A stretch of 64,000 bases of DNA from Acidobacteriota bacterium (lineage in GTDB: Bacteria; Acidobacteriota; Vicinamibacteria; Vicinamibacterales; JAFNAJ01): positions 18,220 to 82,219 of the forward strand of contig JAHDVP010000024.1 of the NCBI GenBank assembly GCA_023384575.1, given 5' to 3'. Shown here piece after piece: positions 45,475 through 54,529 of the stretch. The notes below the pieces were generated by a model. That model searched no databases. It had not been told where the DNA came from and saw only the letters and a program-made list of their open reading frames with translations. Every line of letters begins with the position of its first letter. Positions within the stretch are counted from its first letter, which is position 1. The position numbers were made by a program, and so were the translations under genes.

Positions 45475-46722
45475 ATGCACCTCGGTACCGACCGCTCGCT
45501 CGTCGCCAGCTCCACCTCGTCCACACGCTTCCTTGCCGTGACGTTCACCGCGCCGCGAGCCGCGACCGAGCGCGAGCGTCCCCCGGTCAACCTCGCGCTC
45601 GTGCTCGACCGGTCTGGCTCGATGGGCGGTCGGAAGATCGCGCTCGCGCGCGACGCCGTCGAGAAGGCCCTGCAGATGCTCAGGCCCACCGACCGCTTCT
45701 CGCTCGTCGTCTACGACGACGAGGTCGACGTGCTCGTGGAGTCGACCCCGGCCGAGCGGGAGGCCGTGAGCAACGCCATCGGTCGCCTCCGGGCCGTGGA
45801 CGCGCGTGGCACGACCAACCTCGGCGGCGGCTGGCTGCGGGGCTGCGAGCAGGTCGCGGCCCATGCGACCCCTGACGGGCTCGGCCGCGCGCTGCTCCTC
45901 ACCGACGGTCTCGCCAACGTCGGCATCGTCGATCCCGATGCGTTGAAGGCGCACGCCGCCGAGCTGCGGCGGCGCGGGGTCGCGACGTCCACCTTCGGCG
46001 TCGGGGCCGACTTCGACGAACGCCTGTTGCAGGCCATGGCCGACGAGGGCGGCGGGCACTTCTACTACATCGAGCGGCCAGAGCAGATCGTCGACCTGCT
46101 GACGAGCGAGCTCGGCGACACGCTCGAGGTCGTGGCCCGCGACGTCGTCCTCGACATCGCCCTGCCCGGCGGCGTGTGCGCCGAGCTGCTGAGCGCCGCG
46201 CGGTCGGAGCCTGTGGCCGGCGGCGTGCGGGTCGACCTCGGCGATCTCGTGGCCAGTCAGGAGGTGTCGCTGTACATCGCGATCGAGGTGCCGGCCGGCA
46301 AGACCGGCGAGCGCGTGGAAATCGAGGCGCGCGTGCGCGACCGCGACGGGGTGCTCGGCTTCCCGCCGGCCCGCCTCGCGTGGACCTACGTGAACGGTAC
46401 CGAGGCTGCCAGCCAGCCGATCGACCACGACGTCCTCCGACGGGCCGCCGAGCTGCAGGCGGATCTCGTGCGGCGCGACGCGCTCGAGGCGAACCGCCGC
46501 GGTGACTTCGATGGGGCCCGCGCGCTGCTCGACCTCGCGGCGCAGTCCCTCCGGGCGTGCGCTCCCAACGTCTCCGCCGTAGAGGGCGTCGCCTGTGAAC
46601 TGCTCGCCGAGCAGCATGGGTACGCTGCGGTCATGGGCCCGTTGGAGTCGAAGGCTCGGTTCTTCCGTCAGCAGTCCAACCTTCGTGGGAGGACGGCTGA
46701 AGGGAAGACCCGCAAGAGGTAG
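45475..46722 (+). CDS. von Willebrand factor A domain protein
   Basis: A 415-residue protein from the ATG at 45475, one base after the MerR stop and with CAGGAGG just before it. Residues about 35-215 are a VWA domain with an intact MIDAS: Asp45, Ser47 and Ser49 in DRSGSM, a threonine in ARGTTNLGGG and an aspartate in LLTDGLANVG. The remainder is a beta-rich domain followed by helices (AAELQADLVRRDALEANRRGDFDGARALLDLAAQSL) resembling the C-terminal part of YfbK-type VWA proteins. No signal peptide or membrane helix is seen, so it is probably cytoplasmic. The link to a MerR regulator suggests a stress- or envelope-related switch, but no substrate can be named. Confidence 0.85.
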   Translation: MHLGTDRSLVASSTSSTRFLAVTFTAPRAATERERPPVNLALVLDRSGSMGGRKIALARDAVEKALQMLRPTDRFSLVVYDDEVDVLVESTPAEREAVSNAIGRLRAVDARGTTNLGGGWLRGCEQVAAHATPDGLGRALLLTDGLANVGIVDPDALKAHAAELRRRGVATSTFGVGADFDERLLQAMADEGGGHFYYIERPEQIVDLLTSELGDTLEVVARDVVLDIALPGGVCAELLSAARSEPVAGGVRVDLGDLVASQEVSLYIAIEVPAGKTGERVEIEARVRDRDGVLGFPPARLAWTYVNGTEAASQPIDHDVLRRAAELQADLVRRDALEANRRGDFDGARALLDLAAQSLRACAPNVSAVEGVACELLAEQHGYAAVMGPLESKARFFRQQSNLRGRTAEGKTRKR

Positions 46723-46755
46723 TCGCGCCTCGCCTCCTGGGCGACTTCTCCTCTT

Positions 46756-46995
46756 TCAGTGGGATCGCGGGCTTCGCGCGAGCAGCAGGCGCAAGCGCTT
46801 CGTCAGCCACGCGGGGTTCAGCTCGGCGATCGCGCACCAGTAGCGCAGCATGGCGGAGCCGCGGAGGAAGTTGTACGCGCTCGCCCGGTCGGTCGCGCTG
46901 CCACCGGGTGACGCGATGTCCCGCAGCGCCTGATCGATCACGCGTACGGCCAGGTGACGGTATCCGTCGCCCCGCGGCTGGTCTCGCGCACTCAC
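46756..46995 (-). CDS. Small hypothetical protein, 79 aa
   Basis: Starts at a GTG (46995-46993) that overlaps the stop of the next upstream ORF in GTGTGA, so it would be translationally coupled. The composition is protein-like (YRHLAVRVIDQALRDIASPGG; YNFLRGSAMLRYWCAIAELNPAW), probably all-helical and basic. Family and function unknown. It is convergent with the VWA gene. Confidence 0.5.
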   Translation of the reverse strand: MSARDQPRGDGYRHLAVRVIDQALRDIASPGGSATDRASAYNFLRGSAMLRYWCAIAELNPAWLTKRLRLLLARSPRSH

Positions 46996-47264
46996 ACCCG
47001 GCCCCCTCTCATCGCTCGCGGCCTGGTGCCGGCGTCGTCCGCGACGGCTGTCACACCTGCGTGATGCCGCATCTCCGAGGACAGGCGCTCCGCCCCGGTG
47101 TGGCCCACGATGTGCAAAGCGATTGCCACGAGGCACAGCAGCGCAGCGCCGCCGAAGCCGAACGTGGGGCCGGTGACGGTGCCGGGGGCGACCACGGCCC
47201 ACACCAGCGCGCACACGGTCGAGGCGAACGCGATGGCCAGCCAGCCGTTCGTTCTGTCACGCAA
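46992..47264 (-). CDS. Small two-helix membrane protein, 90 aa
   Basis: The best start is the TTG at 47264, which has GGAGG (47276-47272) seven bases upstream; the usual start codons further up lack a ribosome site. Two membrane segments are clear (WLAIAFASTVCALVWAVVA and FGGAALLCLVAIALHIVG), joined by a short Gly/Pro loop, with a charged tail. Function unknown. Its stop overlaps the start of the 79-aa ORF, so the pair forms a tiny operon. Confidence 0.55.
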   Translation of the reverse strand: MRDRTNGWLAIAFASTVCALVWAVVAPGTVTGPTFGFGGAALLCLVAIALHIVGHTGAERLSSEMRHHAGVTAVADDAGTRPRAMRGGRV

Positions 47265-47565
47265 AGAGCAGCCTCCGTCCTTCACAGGCGCTCGCGCGTC
47301 GCCTGCAGCCGCGGATCGGGTGCATCTCCGGCGCCCTCGGCGCCGACGCGCTCCCACCCGCAACCGGGTGTGCCGCCCAGGTGGTGACGGAGAGGCGCGT
47401 GGCGGGTACGCCGCGCCCTCCGGTGGCCGGAAGTCGGGGCCGGTCGGCGTGCAGACGCTGGCTGGCTCAGGCTCGAGGCTTGGCGAACGTCTCCACTATA
47501 CGCCGATTACCCGGGGGGATGAATCCGATCGCGCGCGCGGCCTGCCGTGAGCCCGGCCCGACTGG
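47265..47565. other. About 300 bases without a recognisable gene
   Basis: Non-coding gap between the small membrane protein start and the hairpin after the PP2C gene. I see no RNA gene, repeat-family copy or convincing promoter in it. ORFs crossing it are Arg/Pro-rich shadows. Confidence 0.5.
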
Positions 47566-47585
47566 GGCGGCAAGTCCTTGCCGCC
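47566..47585 (-). terminator. Hairpin after the PP2C phosphatase gene
   Basis: GGCGGCAAG / CTTGCCGCC, a perfect 9-bp inverted repeat with a 2-base centre, starting five bases beyond the phosphatase stop at 47591. No U-tract, so termination is inferred from position. Confidence 0.5.
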
Positions 47586-47590
47586 GACGA

Positions 47591-48727
47591 TCAGGAATGG
47601 GAACCGTCCCCCTTCCTCACGATGATCAGCGACAGGTCGTCGTGCGGGCGCGCGGCGCCCTCGAAGTCGCGGACGATCGACTTCAGGCGGGCCCCGAGTT
47701 CGGCGACCGGCGCGTGGCCGTGGGCCTGCAGCGCCGACACCAGCCGCTCCTCGCCGAAGAGTTGCCCCTCGGCGTTCATCGCCTCGGTCGCGCCATCCGA
47801 GTACACGACGAGCGTGTCGCCCGGCGCGAGCGTGACCTCGTGCTCGAAGTACCCGGCGCCAGCAACGATGCCGAGCGCCGGCCCCCCCGGGGGTAGAAAG
47901 CTCACCTCGCCGGCGCGCGACAGCAGGGCCGCTGGATGGCCGGCGTTCATGACCCGCAGCGTCGGGTAGTCCGGTCGGCCGGCCAGCGCGACGATCGTCG
48001 CGAAGCGGTTCGACGGCCCGTCGCGGCAGAAAATCCGGTTGAGGCGCGCGCCGACGTCCGAAAGCGTGGAGCTGTCCGGCGCCAGGGCCCGGAACGTCGC
48101 CTGGAGGCGCGCGGCGAGCAACGCCGCGCCGAGCCCCTTGCCCGCCACGTCGCCGAGCAGGAGGAAGAACCGGTCGTCGTTCGCCTGGAGGACGTCGACG
48201 ATGTCGCCGCCGACGTCGTTGGCCGGCGTCGTGTCGAGCCAGATGTCGAAGCCGGCGATGGACGGCGCCGCCTTGGGCAGCAACGCCTTCTGAATGGCGC
48301 GCCCCTCGGCGAGCTCGTCGTGCGCGACCAGCTTCTCGCGGAGCTCGAGCATCAGCACGAGCAGGATGCACGCCAGACCGATGAAGGTCCAGTGAGAGTG
48401 GCCCTGCGCGAGGCCGCGGACCTGCACAATGGACAACACCACGGCGATCACGCCGCACGCGAGCAGCACCCGCCGGCCTGGCGCCAGCTTGAAGACGAGG
48501 GCCTTGAAGAGCCACCAGGTGCGGACGAAGAAGCGCTTGAACGCGTTCATCTCCGCCAGCGCACGGCGGCTGGGGTCGGTGAGGTAGTACGACTCGAGGT
48601 CGTCCAGCGTCTGCGACACCGTCCGGCCGTAGCCCGTCCGGCGCGCATCGCCGATGGTCTTCCTGAAGTCGGCGCGCAGGGTCTCGAACAGGCCCGACGT
48701 GCCGGTGGGAGGGCCGGGTGAAGCCAT
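47591..48727 (-). CDS. SpoIIE/RsbU-type PP2C serine phosphatase, membrane-bound
   Basis: A 378-residue protein from the ATG at 48727 (GAGG site upstream; a start nine codons earlier is possible). The N-terminal 150 residues include two membrane helices (VLLACGVIAVVLSIV; WTFIGLACILLVLML). A coupling helix (ELAEGRAIQKALLPKAAP) leads to a PP2C catalytic domain of the SpoIIE/RsbU type: DVGGDIVDV, LLLGDVAGKGLGAALLAARL, VMNAGHPAALL, YSDGATEAMN and HDDLSLIIV hold the metal-binding aspartates. It dephosphorylates Ser/Thr-phosphorylated proteins, often anti-anti-sigma factors. It lies downstream of the Ser/Thr kinase gene on the same strand, so kinase and phosphatase may act on the same target. Confidence 0.9.
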   Translation of the reverse strand: MASPGPPTGTSGLFETLRADFRKTIGDARRTGYGRTVSQTLDDLESYYLTDPSRRALAEMNAFKRFFVRTWWLFKALVFKLAPGRRVLLACGVIAVVLSIVQVRGLAQGHSHWTFIGLACILLVLMLELREKLVAHDELAEGRAIQKALLPKAAPSIAGFDIWLDTTPANDVGGDIVDVLQANDDRFFLLLGDVAGKGLGAALLAARLQATFRALAPDSSTLSDVGARLNRIFCRDGPSNRFATIVALAGRPDYPTLRVMNAGHPAALLSRAGEVSFLPPGGPALGIVAGAGYFEHEVTLAPGDTLVVYSDGATEAMNAEGQLFGEERLVSALQAHGHAPVAELGARLKSIVRDFEGAARPHDDLSLIIVRKGDGSHS

Positions 48728-48892
48728 GGCACACCTCGAAGGGGGCGTCATCGAGTACGACGGAGGCCCGCGGGTCGGAGTTCCGCCTCCTGCAAACGCC
48801 CAGCGGTCAGGGCAGCCGAGCTCCAGCGCGCGGCAAGGCGGCTCTCCTTTCCGGAAACGTCGTGCAGCCACGAAGGCGGTTGCGCCGGCGGC

Positions 48893-50400
<1,508 letters not shown>

Positions 50401-50404
<4 letters not shown>

Positions 50405-50991
50405 TCGTCGGCCTCGTCGGTCAGCGCGCGGCGCAGCCACGCGCGGGCGACCGCCCACCCGCGTTTCACGGTGGCCGGCGCCACGTGGAGCACGGCGGCC
50501 GTCTCCTCGACCGTCAGTCCGGCGAAGTACCGCAGCTCGACGATGCGGGCGCGGCCAGGGTCGAGGACGGCGAACTTCGTGAGCAGCGCGTCGAGCGTTT
50601 CGACGTCGATGTCGTGCCCGAGATCCGCCGTGACGCGCTCGTCGAGCGACACGCGGTGCAACCCGCCACCGCGCTTCACGGTGGCCTTGGCGCGGGCGCG
50701 CTCGATCAGGATCTGACGCATCAACTGCGCGGCGATCGCCAGGAAGTGGGCCCGGTTCTCCCAGGAGAGGTGCCGCTGACGCAGCAACCTGAGGTAGGCC
50801 TCGTGGACGAGCGCGGTGGGCTGCAGCGTCTGGCCGGGCCGCTCGTGGCGCATGTAGGCAGCCGCCACGCGCTTCAGCTCGGCATAGACGACGGGGATCA
50901 GGCGGTCGAGCGCGGAGGCGCTCCCCGAGCGGATCTCGTCGAGCCACTGCGAGACGCGGGCGGGGGAAGCGGTGTCGACCACGCCCTTCAT
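50401..50991 (-). CDS. ECF sigma factor paired with a Ser/Thr kinase
   Basis: A 196-residue sigma factor of the type common in Acidobacteriota and Planctomycetota: region 2 with LQPTALVHEAYLRLL and NRAHFLAIAAQLMRQILIERARA, and region 4 with the helix-turn-helix GLTVEETAAVLHVAPATVKRGWAVARAWL. It has no anti-sigma gene. Its stop overlaps the kinase start by four bases, and sigma factors of this kind are known or predicted to be switched by phosphorylation by the partner kinase. The order sigma, kinase, phosphatase on one strand supports a self-contained signalling unit. Confidence 0.9.
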
Positions 50992-51033
50992 CCTACGCCC
51001 AACGACGCGGGAGCGTCATGTCAGGCGTGGAGG

Positions 51034-51071
51034 CAGGTCTTGAACTGTGACGCCATTGACGACCTGACCCC
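51034..51071. repeat. Family B palindromic repeat, copy 2 (degenerate)
   Basis: CAGGTC arm and GACCTGACCCC arm around TTGAACTGTGACGCCATTGA; less symmetrical than other copies. It lies between the divergent sigma-factor and UbiA genes. Confidence 0.7.
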
Positions 51072-51151
51072 ATTGACGCGACCCCTTGACGAGGAGAGGC
51101 GCGATCGGATGAGCTGAAAGGCATCTTGCCTCGTCGCCGGAGAGCGTTCGC

Positions 51152-52054
51152 ATGATCGGCCACCGGATCGCGCCATTGCTCGGCATCGCCCGCGCCAACT
51201 TCCTCCTCCTGCCCGTCGCGCTCGTTGCCGTCGGCGCCGCAGCCGCCGCGTGGGACGGCGCCTTCCGCTGGACGCCCACGCTGCTCGCGCTCGTCGGGCT
51301 CACACTTCTTCACGCCGCGGTGAACGCGCTCAACGAAGCGAGCGACATGGAGACGGGCATCGACCTGCAGACGGTGCGCACGCCGTTTTCCGGCGGCAGC
51401 GGCACGTTGCCGGCCGGGCAATTGTCGGTGCGTGCCACGCGGGTGTTCGCGTACGGGTGCATCGGGGTGGCTGCGGTGATCGGCCTGTGGTTCGCGGTCC
51501 GTCTGGGGCCGTGGTTCGTGGGGCTGCTGGCCGTGGGCGCGGCGTCGGTCGTCTTCTACACCGAGCGCTTCGCGCGCATCGGCCTCGGCGAGGTCGTGGC
51601 CGGGCTCGGCCTCGGCGCGCTTCCGGTGTGGGGCGCCGCATGGGTGCAGGGGCCGCCTCCGGGCCCCGCCGCGCTGTGGGCCGGCGTGCCGGCGTTCTTC
51701 ATGACGTTCAACCTGCTCCTGCTGAACGAGTTTCCCGACGAAGCGGCCGATCGGGCCGGCGGCCGGAAGAACCTCGTGCTGCTGTTCGGACGCCAGGGCG
51801 CGGCGCTGGTTTACGCGGCGGCGGCGCTACTCGCGCCGGCCGCCATCGTGGCCGCCGTCGTGCTCGGTGCGCTGCCAACCCACGCGCTGGCGGCGGTCCT
51901 GCCGTCGATCCTGCTCGTGCCGCCGCTCGGCTGGGCCTTCGGAGACTCGCGCCAACCGGTGCCGCACGGCGCACTGGGCGCCAACGTGGCGTGGAACCTC
52001 GCGACCAACGCCGTGCTGGCCCTGGCGCTCGTCGTGGACCTCTTGATGGCGTAG
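51152..52054 (+). CDS. UbiA-family prenyltransferase
   Basis: A 300-residue inner-membrane protein with eight to nine hydrophobic helices. The two aspartate-rich motifs that bind Mg2+ and the prenyl diphosphate are present: NEASDMETGID (about residue 63) and NEFPDEAADRAGGRKNL (about 190). It transfers an isoprenoid chain to an aromatic or related acceptor. The form of the motifs is nearer to MenA-like and unassigned UbiA proteins than to UbiA or CyoE proper. Menaquinone synthesis is possible, but no other quinone gene is nearby. It ends one base before a short family B derivative and is convergent with the toxin gene. Confidence 0.85.
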   Translation: MIGHRIAPLLGIARANFLLLPVALVAVGAAAAAWDGAFRWTPTLLALVGLTLLHAAVNALNEASDMETGIDLQTVRTPFSGGSGTLPAGQLSVRATRVFAYGCIGVAAVIGLWFAVRLGPWFVGLLAVGAASVVFYTERFARIGLGEVVAGLGLGALPVWGAAWVQGPPPGPAALWAGVPAFFMTFNLLLLNEFPDEAADRAGGRKNLVLLFGRQGAALVYAAAALLAPAAIVAAVVLGALPTHALAAVLPSILLVPPLGWAFGDSRQPVPHGALGANVAWNLATNAVLALALVVDLLMA

Positions 52055-52079
52055 GGGGTCAGCTGTCAAGGCCTGACCC
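52055..52079. repeat. Family B repeat, short derivative (copy 3)
   Basis: GGGGTCAG arm, CTGTCAAGG centre, CCTGACCC arm: a 25-base form lacking the inner part. It starts directly after the UbiA stop and provides the last codons and stop of the PIN toxin gene on the other strand. Confidence 0.65.
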
Positions 52080-52503
52080 GACGACGACGACCGGGGGGTG
52101 GCAGTACCGTCAGTCGCTCGCGGCCGCCCACGCGGTAGACGGCGAAGTCGCGCTCGTCGATCGTGAACACGCGACGGTAGCCGTCGCGTTCGGCGACGTG
52201 CACCAGGGCCGCATCGGCGAGGTCCATGGGCAGATCGCGGTACTTCGCCATCAACTCGCGCACGCGGGGCACATCGTCGTCGCCGAGGGGGGCGAGCGCG
52301 ATCGGGCCCGCCTCGATCATCGCCCAGAGCGCGGCCTGCTCGGTCCACGTGTCGAGGAGGTACATGGCCTCCACCAGGACCGGCCAGACCGTGACGAGCG
52401 GTTCGGTGATGCTCCGCAGCGCCTCGACCGACCGCGCGTGGTGGGTGTCGCGGCGATCGAGGAGGGCCACCAGAGGGCCGGCGTCAACGAGCACGCCGTG
52501 CAC
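52066..52503 (-). CDS. PIN-domain toxin (VapC type)
   Basis: A 145-residue single-domain PIN ribonuclease. The acidic Mg2+ site is visible: Asp7 (VLVDAGPLVALLD), Glu45 (VLVEAMYLLD), Asp94 and/or Asp97 (LPMDLADAALVH) and Asp116/Asp119 (FTIDERDF). Members cut tRNA or rRNA and are kept inactive by the antitoxin. Its start overlaps the antitoxin gene by 20 bases, as usual for VapBC pairs. The C-terminal Arg/Pro-rich residues and the stop lie in a family B repeat derivative, so the original end may have been changed. Confidence 0.88.
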   Translation of the reverse strand: MHGVLVDAGPLVALLDRRDTHHARSVEALRSITEPLVTVWPVLVEAMYLLDTWTEQAALWAMIEAGPIALAPLGDDDVPRVRELMAKYRDLPMDLADAALVHVAERDGYRRVFTIDERDFAVYRVGGRERLTVLPPPGRRRRVRP

Positions 52504-52771
52504 GGGTACGCCCCTTCAGCGCGGACCGGAGCTTCTCGCCGGTGCGCTCGGACCGATCGGTGTGACGGCTGACGACGCCGATGAGATGCTCGAGGCGGTC
52601 GTAGGGACGGACTCCTGGCGTGCGGCGCCGGTCGTGGGCCGCGCCGTACTCGGCGACGGCCTCGCGGACGACGGACGACACGGTGCTTCCCGTCTCGTGA
52701 GCGAGCCGACGGAGCAGCCGCTCGGTCTCGGTGTCGAGACGCACGCTGATGGGACGGAACGTCTCTGTCAT
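52484..52771 (-). CDS. Ribbon-helix-helix antitoxin (VapB/CopG type)
   Basis: A 95-residue protein. The N-terminal half is a ribbon-helix-helix DNA-binding domain (FRPISVRLDTETERLLRRLAHETGSTVSSVVREAVAEYGA). The C-terminal half, basic and probably disordered when free, would bind and block the PIN toxin encoded next. As in other pairs it likely represses its own promoter, which lies directly before its ATG. Confidence 0.88.
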   Translation of the reverse strand: MTETFRPISVRLDTETERLLRRLAHETGSTVSSVVREAVAEYGAAHDRRRTPGVRPYDRLEHLIGVVSRHTDRSERTGEKLRSALKGRTRARRAR

Positions 52772-52776
52772 ACGTT

Positions 52777-52805
52777 CTTGTACTACGCCTGACGGGTCTC
52801 GTCAA
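52777..52805 (-). promoter_or_regulatory. Promoter of the toxin-antitoxin operon
   Basis: On the minus strand: TTGACG (52805-52800), 17-bp spacer, TACAAG (52782-52777). The predicted start point falls at about the A of the antitoxin ATG (52771), so the mRNA should be leaderless, matching the absence of a ribosome site. Confidence 0.65.
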
Positions 52806-52908
52806 GTCGATGCGAGTCGCGGCGCTGGATGTCGCGTCTTCTCGGGTGCGCGCCTTCGCCCGGGGGCCGGAGGGCCACGGCGACCAGATCAGACCAGGTT
52901 GCAGCCCC

Positions 52909-53037
52909 TCACACGGTCTCGTAGTATTCGTGCTGCCAACCGCTCAGCTTCGGCGGCACGGCGCCTTCTTGCGGCCACTCGACGGTGCCCGGGAAGTGAG
53001 CCAGCCCGGTGCCGCGGGGTGGGTTCTTTCGACCCAC
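52909..53037 (-). other. Possible 42-aa ORF with protein-like composition
   Basis: GTG at 53037 to stop at 52909. The residues (HFPGTVEWPQEGAVPPKL, then WQHEYYETV) look unlike the Arg-rich shadows elsewhere and have high third-position GC. No ribosome site precedes it. It could be a small protein, or the 3' remnant of a lost gene. Confidence 0.25.
53019..53037 (+). promoter_or_regulatory. 5'-leader hairpin before the amidohydrolase ribosome site
   Basis: GTGGGT / ACCCAC stem with a 7-nt loop, ending a few bases before the AAGGAG site of the gene at 53054. It might affect translation or mRNA stability; no known riboswitch is recognised. Confidence 0.3.
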
Positions 53038-53053
53038 GAGGAAGGAGACGACA

Positions 53054-54469
53054 GTGCGACGAACCTCACCTGCCGGCAGCCCACTCCGACAGCCCGATCC
53101 GTTGGGGCAGCCGAGCGTCTGGCCCCTGGTCCGGACACTTCTGGCCCTCGTCTGTGCGGTGGTGACGCCCGCGGCGGCACAGACCACGCCCGACCTCGAG
53201 CGCGCCATCGCGGCCGATTACGCCGCCAACCTCGAGCCGCTCTTCAGGCACTTCCACGCCAATCCCGAGCTCTCGCATCGCGAGGTGCAGACGGCCGCCA
53301 GGCTCGCGACGGAGCTTCGCGCGCTCGGGTTCCAGGTGACCGAGGGCGTCGGCGGCACCGGCGTCGTGGCGGTGATGGGGAACGGCGACGGCCCGACCGT
53401 CCTGCTTCGGGCCGACATGGACGGACTTCCCGTGAAGGAGGCCACGGGGCTGCCGTACGCCTCGACGGCCACGCAGGAAGACCTCGATGGGATCGTGAAG
53501 CCGGTGATGCACGCGTGCGGCCACGACGTGCACATGGCCGCGCTCGTGGGCGCGGCGCGGCAGCTCAGCGCGCGGAAGGACCAGTGGGCCGGCACGCTCG
53601 TGCTCATCGGCCAGCCGGCGGAGGAGCGGCTCACCGGTGCTCGCGCGATGCTCGACGCCGGGCTCTACGTGCGTTTCCCGAAGCCCGATTACGCGCTTGC
53701 CTTCCACGTGGCGGCCCAACTACCCGCCGGGAAGATCGAAGTGCCGCCCGCCATCGTCGCCTCGAGCGCCGACAGCGTCGACATCACGGTGCACGGGGTT
53801 GGCGGCCACGGCGCGTATCCCCACCGCAGCATCGACCCGGTGCTCGTGGCCGCGCAGATCGTGGTCTCGCTGCAGTCGCTCGTCAGCCGGACCTTGAATC
53901 CGCTCGATCCGGGTGTCATCACGGTCGGCGCCATCCACGGGGGGACGAAGCACAACATCATCGGCGATCGCGTCGACATGCAGCTGACGGTGCGCGCCGA
54001 CAGTCGTGAGGTGCGCCAGCAACTGCTCGACGGGATTGCCCGCGTCGCGCGCGGGGTGGCGCTGTCGCTCGGCGTGCCCGAGGATCGCCTGCCAGACGTC
54101 GTGCCCTCGCCGACGGAATCGACCCCGCCGGTCATCAACGATGCCGCCACGGCAGCCGTGATCGAGAGGGCGTTCGGCGCACACTTCGGCGACGAGCGGC
54201 TCGTCGACACGAGGCGTGACGGCATGGGCGCGGAGGACTTCGCCTACTTCATGACATCCGAATCGGGTGTCCTGGGGGTGTATTTCTCCGTGGGCGGCAC
54301 GCCGGAAGAGGAGTTGGCGACGGCGTCGGGCCACCACTCGCCGACCTTCAGGATCGTGCCGGAGCCGTCAATCACCACAGGCGTCGAGGCGATGACCGTG
54401 GGCGCGATCGCGCTCTTCCGGCAGGGGCGCGTCACGGTGCCGTCAGAGCCGCAACCGCGGCCGAGGTGA
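53054..54469 (+). CDS. Exported M20-family amidohydrolase
   Basis: A 471-residue protein from the GTG at 53054, with AAGGAG five to ten bases upstream. A signal-like segment lies at about residues 25-43 (LVRTLLALVCAVVTPAAAQ). The M20D metal site is intact: HACGHDVHMAAL holds two ligands, GQPAEE the catalytic glutamate pair, and AFHVAAQLPAG and ASGHHSP further ligands, with the dimerisation domain in between (VHGVGGHGAYPHRSIDPV). Relatives hydrolyse N-acyl amino acids (hippurate, IAA-amino acid conjugates, N-acetyl-diaminopimelate). Export suggests scavenging of amides from outside. It is convergent with the beta-barrel gene, with a family B repeat between. Confidence 0.9.
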   Translation: MRRTSPAGSPLRQPDPLGQPSVWPLVRTLLALVCAVVTPAAAQTTPDLERAIAADYAANLEPLFRHFHANPELSHREVQTAARLATELRALGFQVTEGVGGTGVVAVMGNGDGPTVLLRADMDGLPVKEATGLPYASTATQEDLDGIVKPVMHACGHDVHMAALVGAARQLSARKDQWAGTLVLIGQPAEERLTGARAMLDAGLYVRFPKPDYALAFHVAAQLPAGKIEVPPAIVASSADSVDITVHGVGGHGAYPHRSIDPVLVAAQIVVSLQSLVSRTLNPLDPGVITVGAIHGGTKHNIIGDRVDMQLTVRADSREVRQQLLDGIARVARGVALSLGVPEDRLPDVVPSPTESTPPVINDAATAAVIERAFGAHFGDERLVDTRRDGMGAEDFAYFMTSESGVLGVYFSVGGTPEEELATASGHHSPTFRIVPEPSITTGVEAMTVGAIALFRQGRVTVPSEPQPRPR

Positions 54470-54478
54470 TTGAGAGGC

Positions 54479-54521
54479 GGGGTCAGGTCGTGAAAAGCGC
54501 CACAGTTCAAGACCTGACCCC
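54479..54521. repeat. Family B palindromic repeat, copy 4
   Basis: 43-bp element, GGGGTCAGGTC arm to GACCTGACCCC arm around GTGAAAAGCGCCACAGTTCAA in two parts (GTGAAAAGCG, CCACAGTTCAA). It lies between the convergent amidohydrolase and propeller-barrel genes. Confidence 0.9.
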
Positions 54522-54529
54522 GGCGTGAC

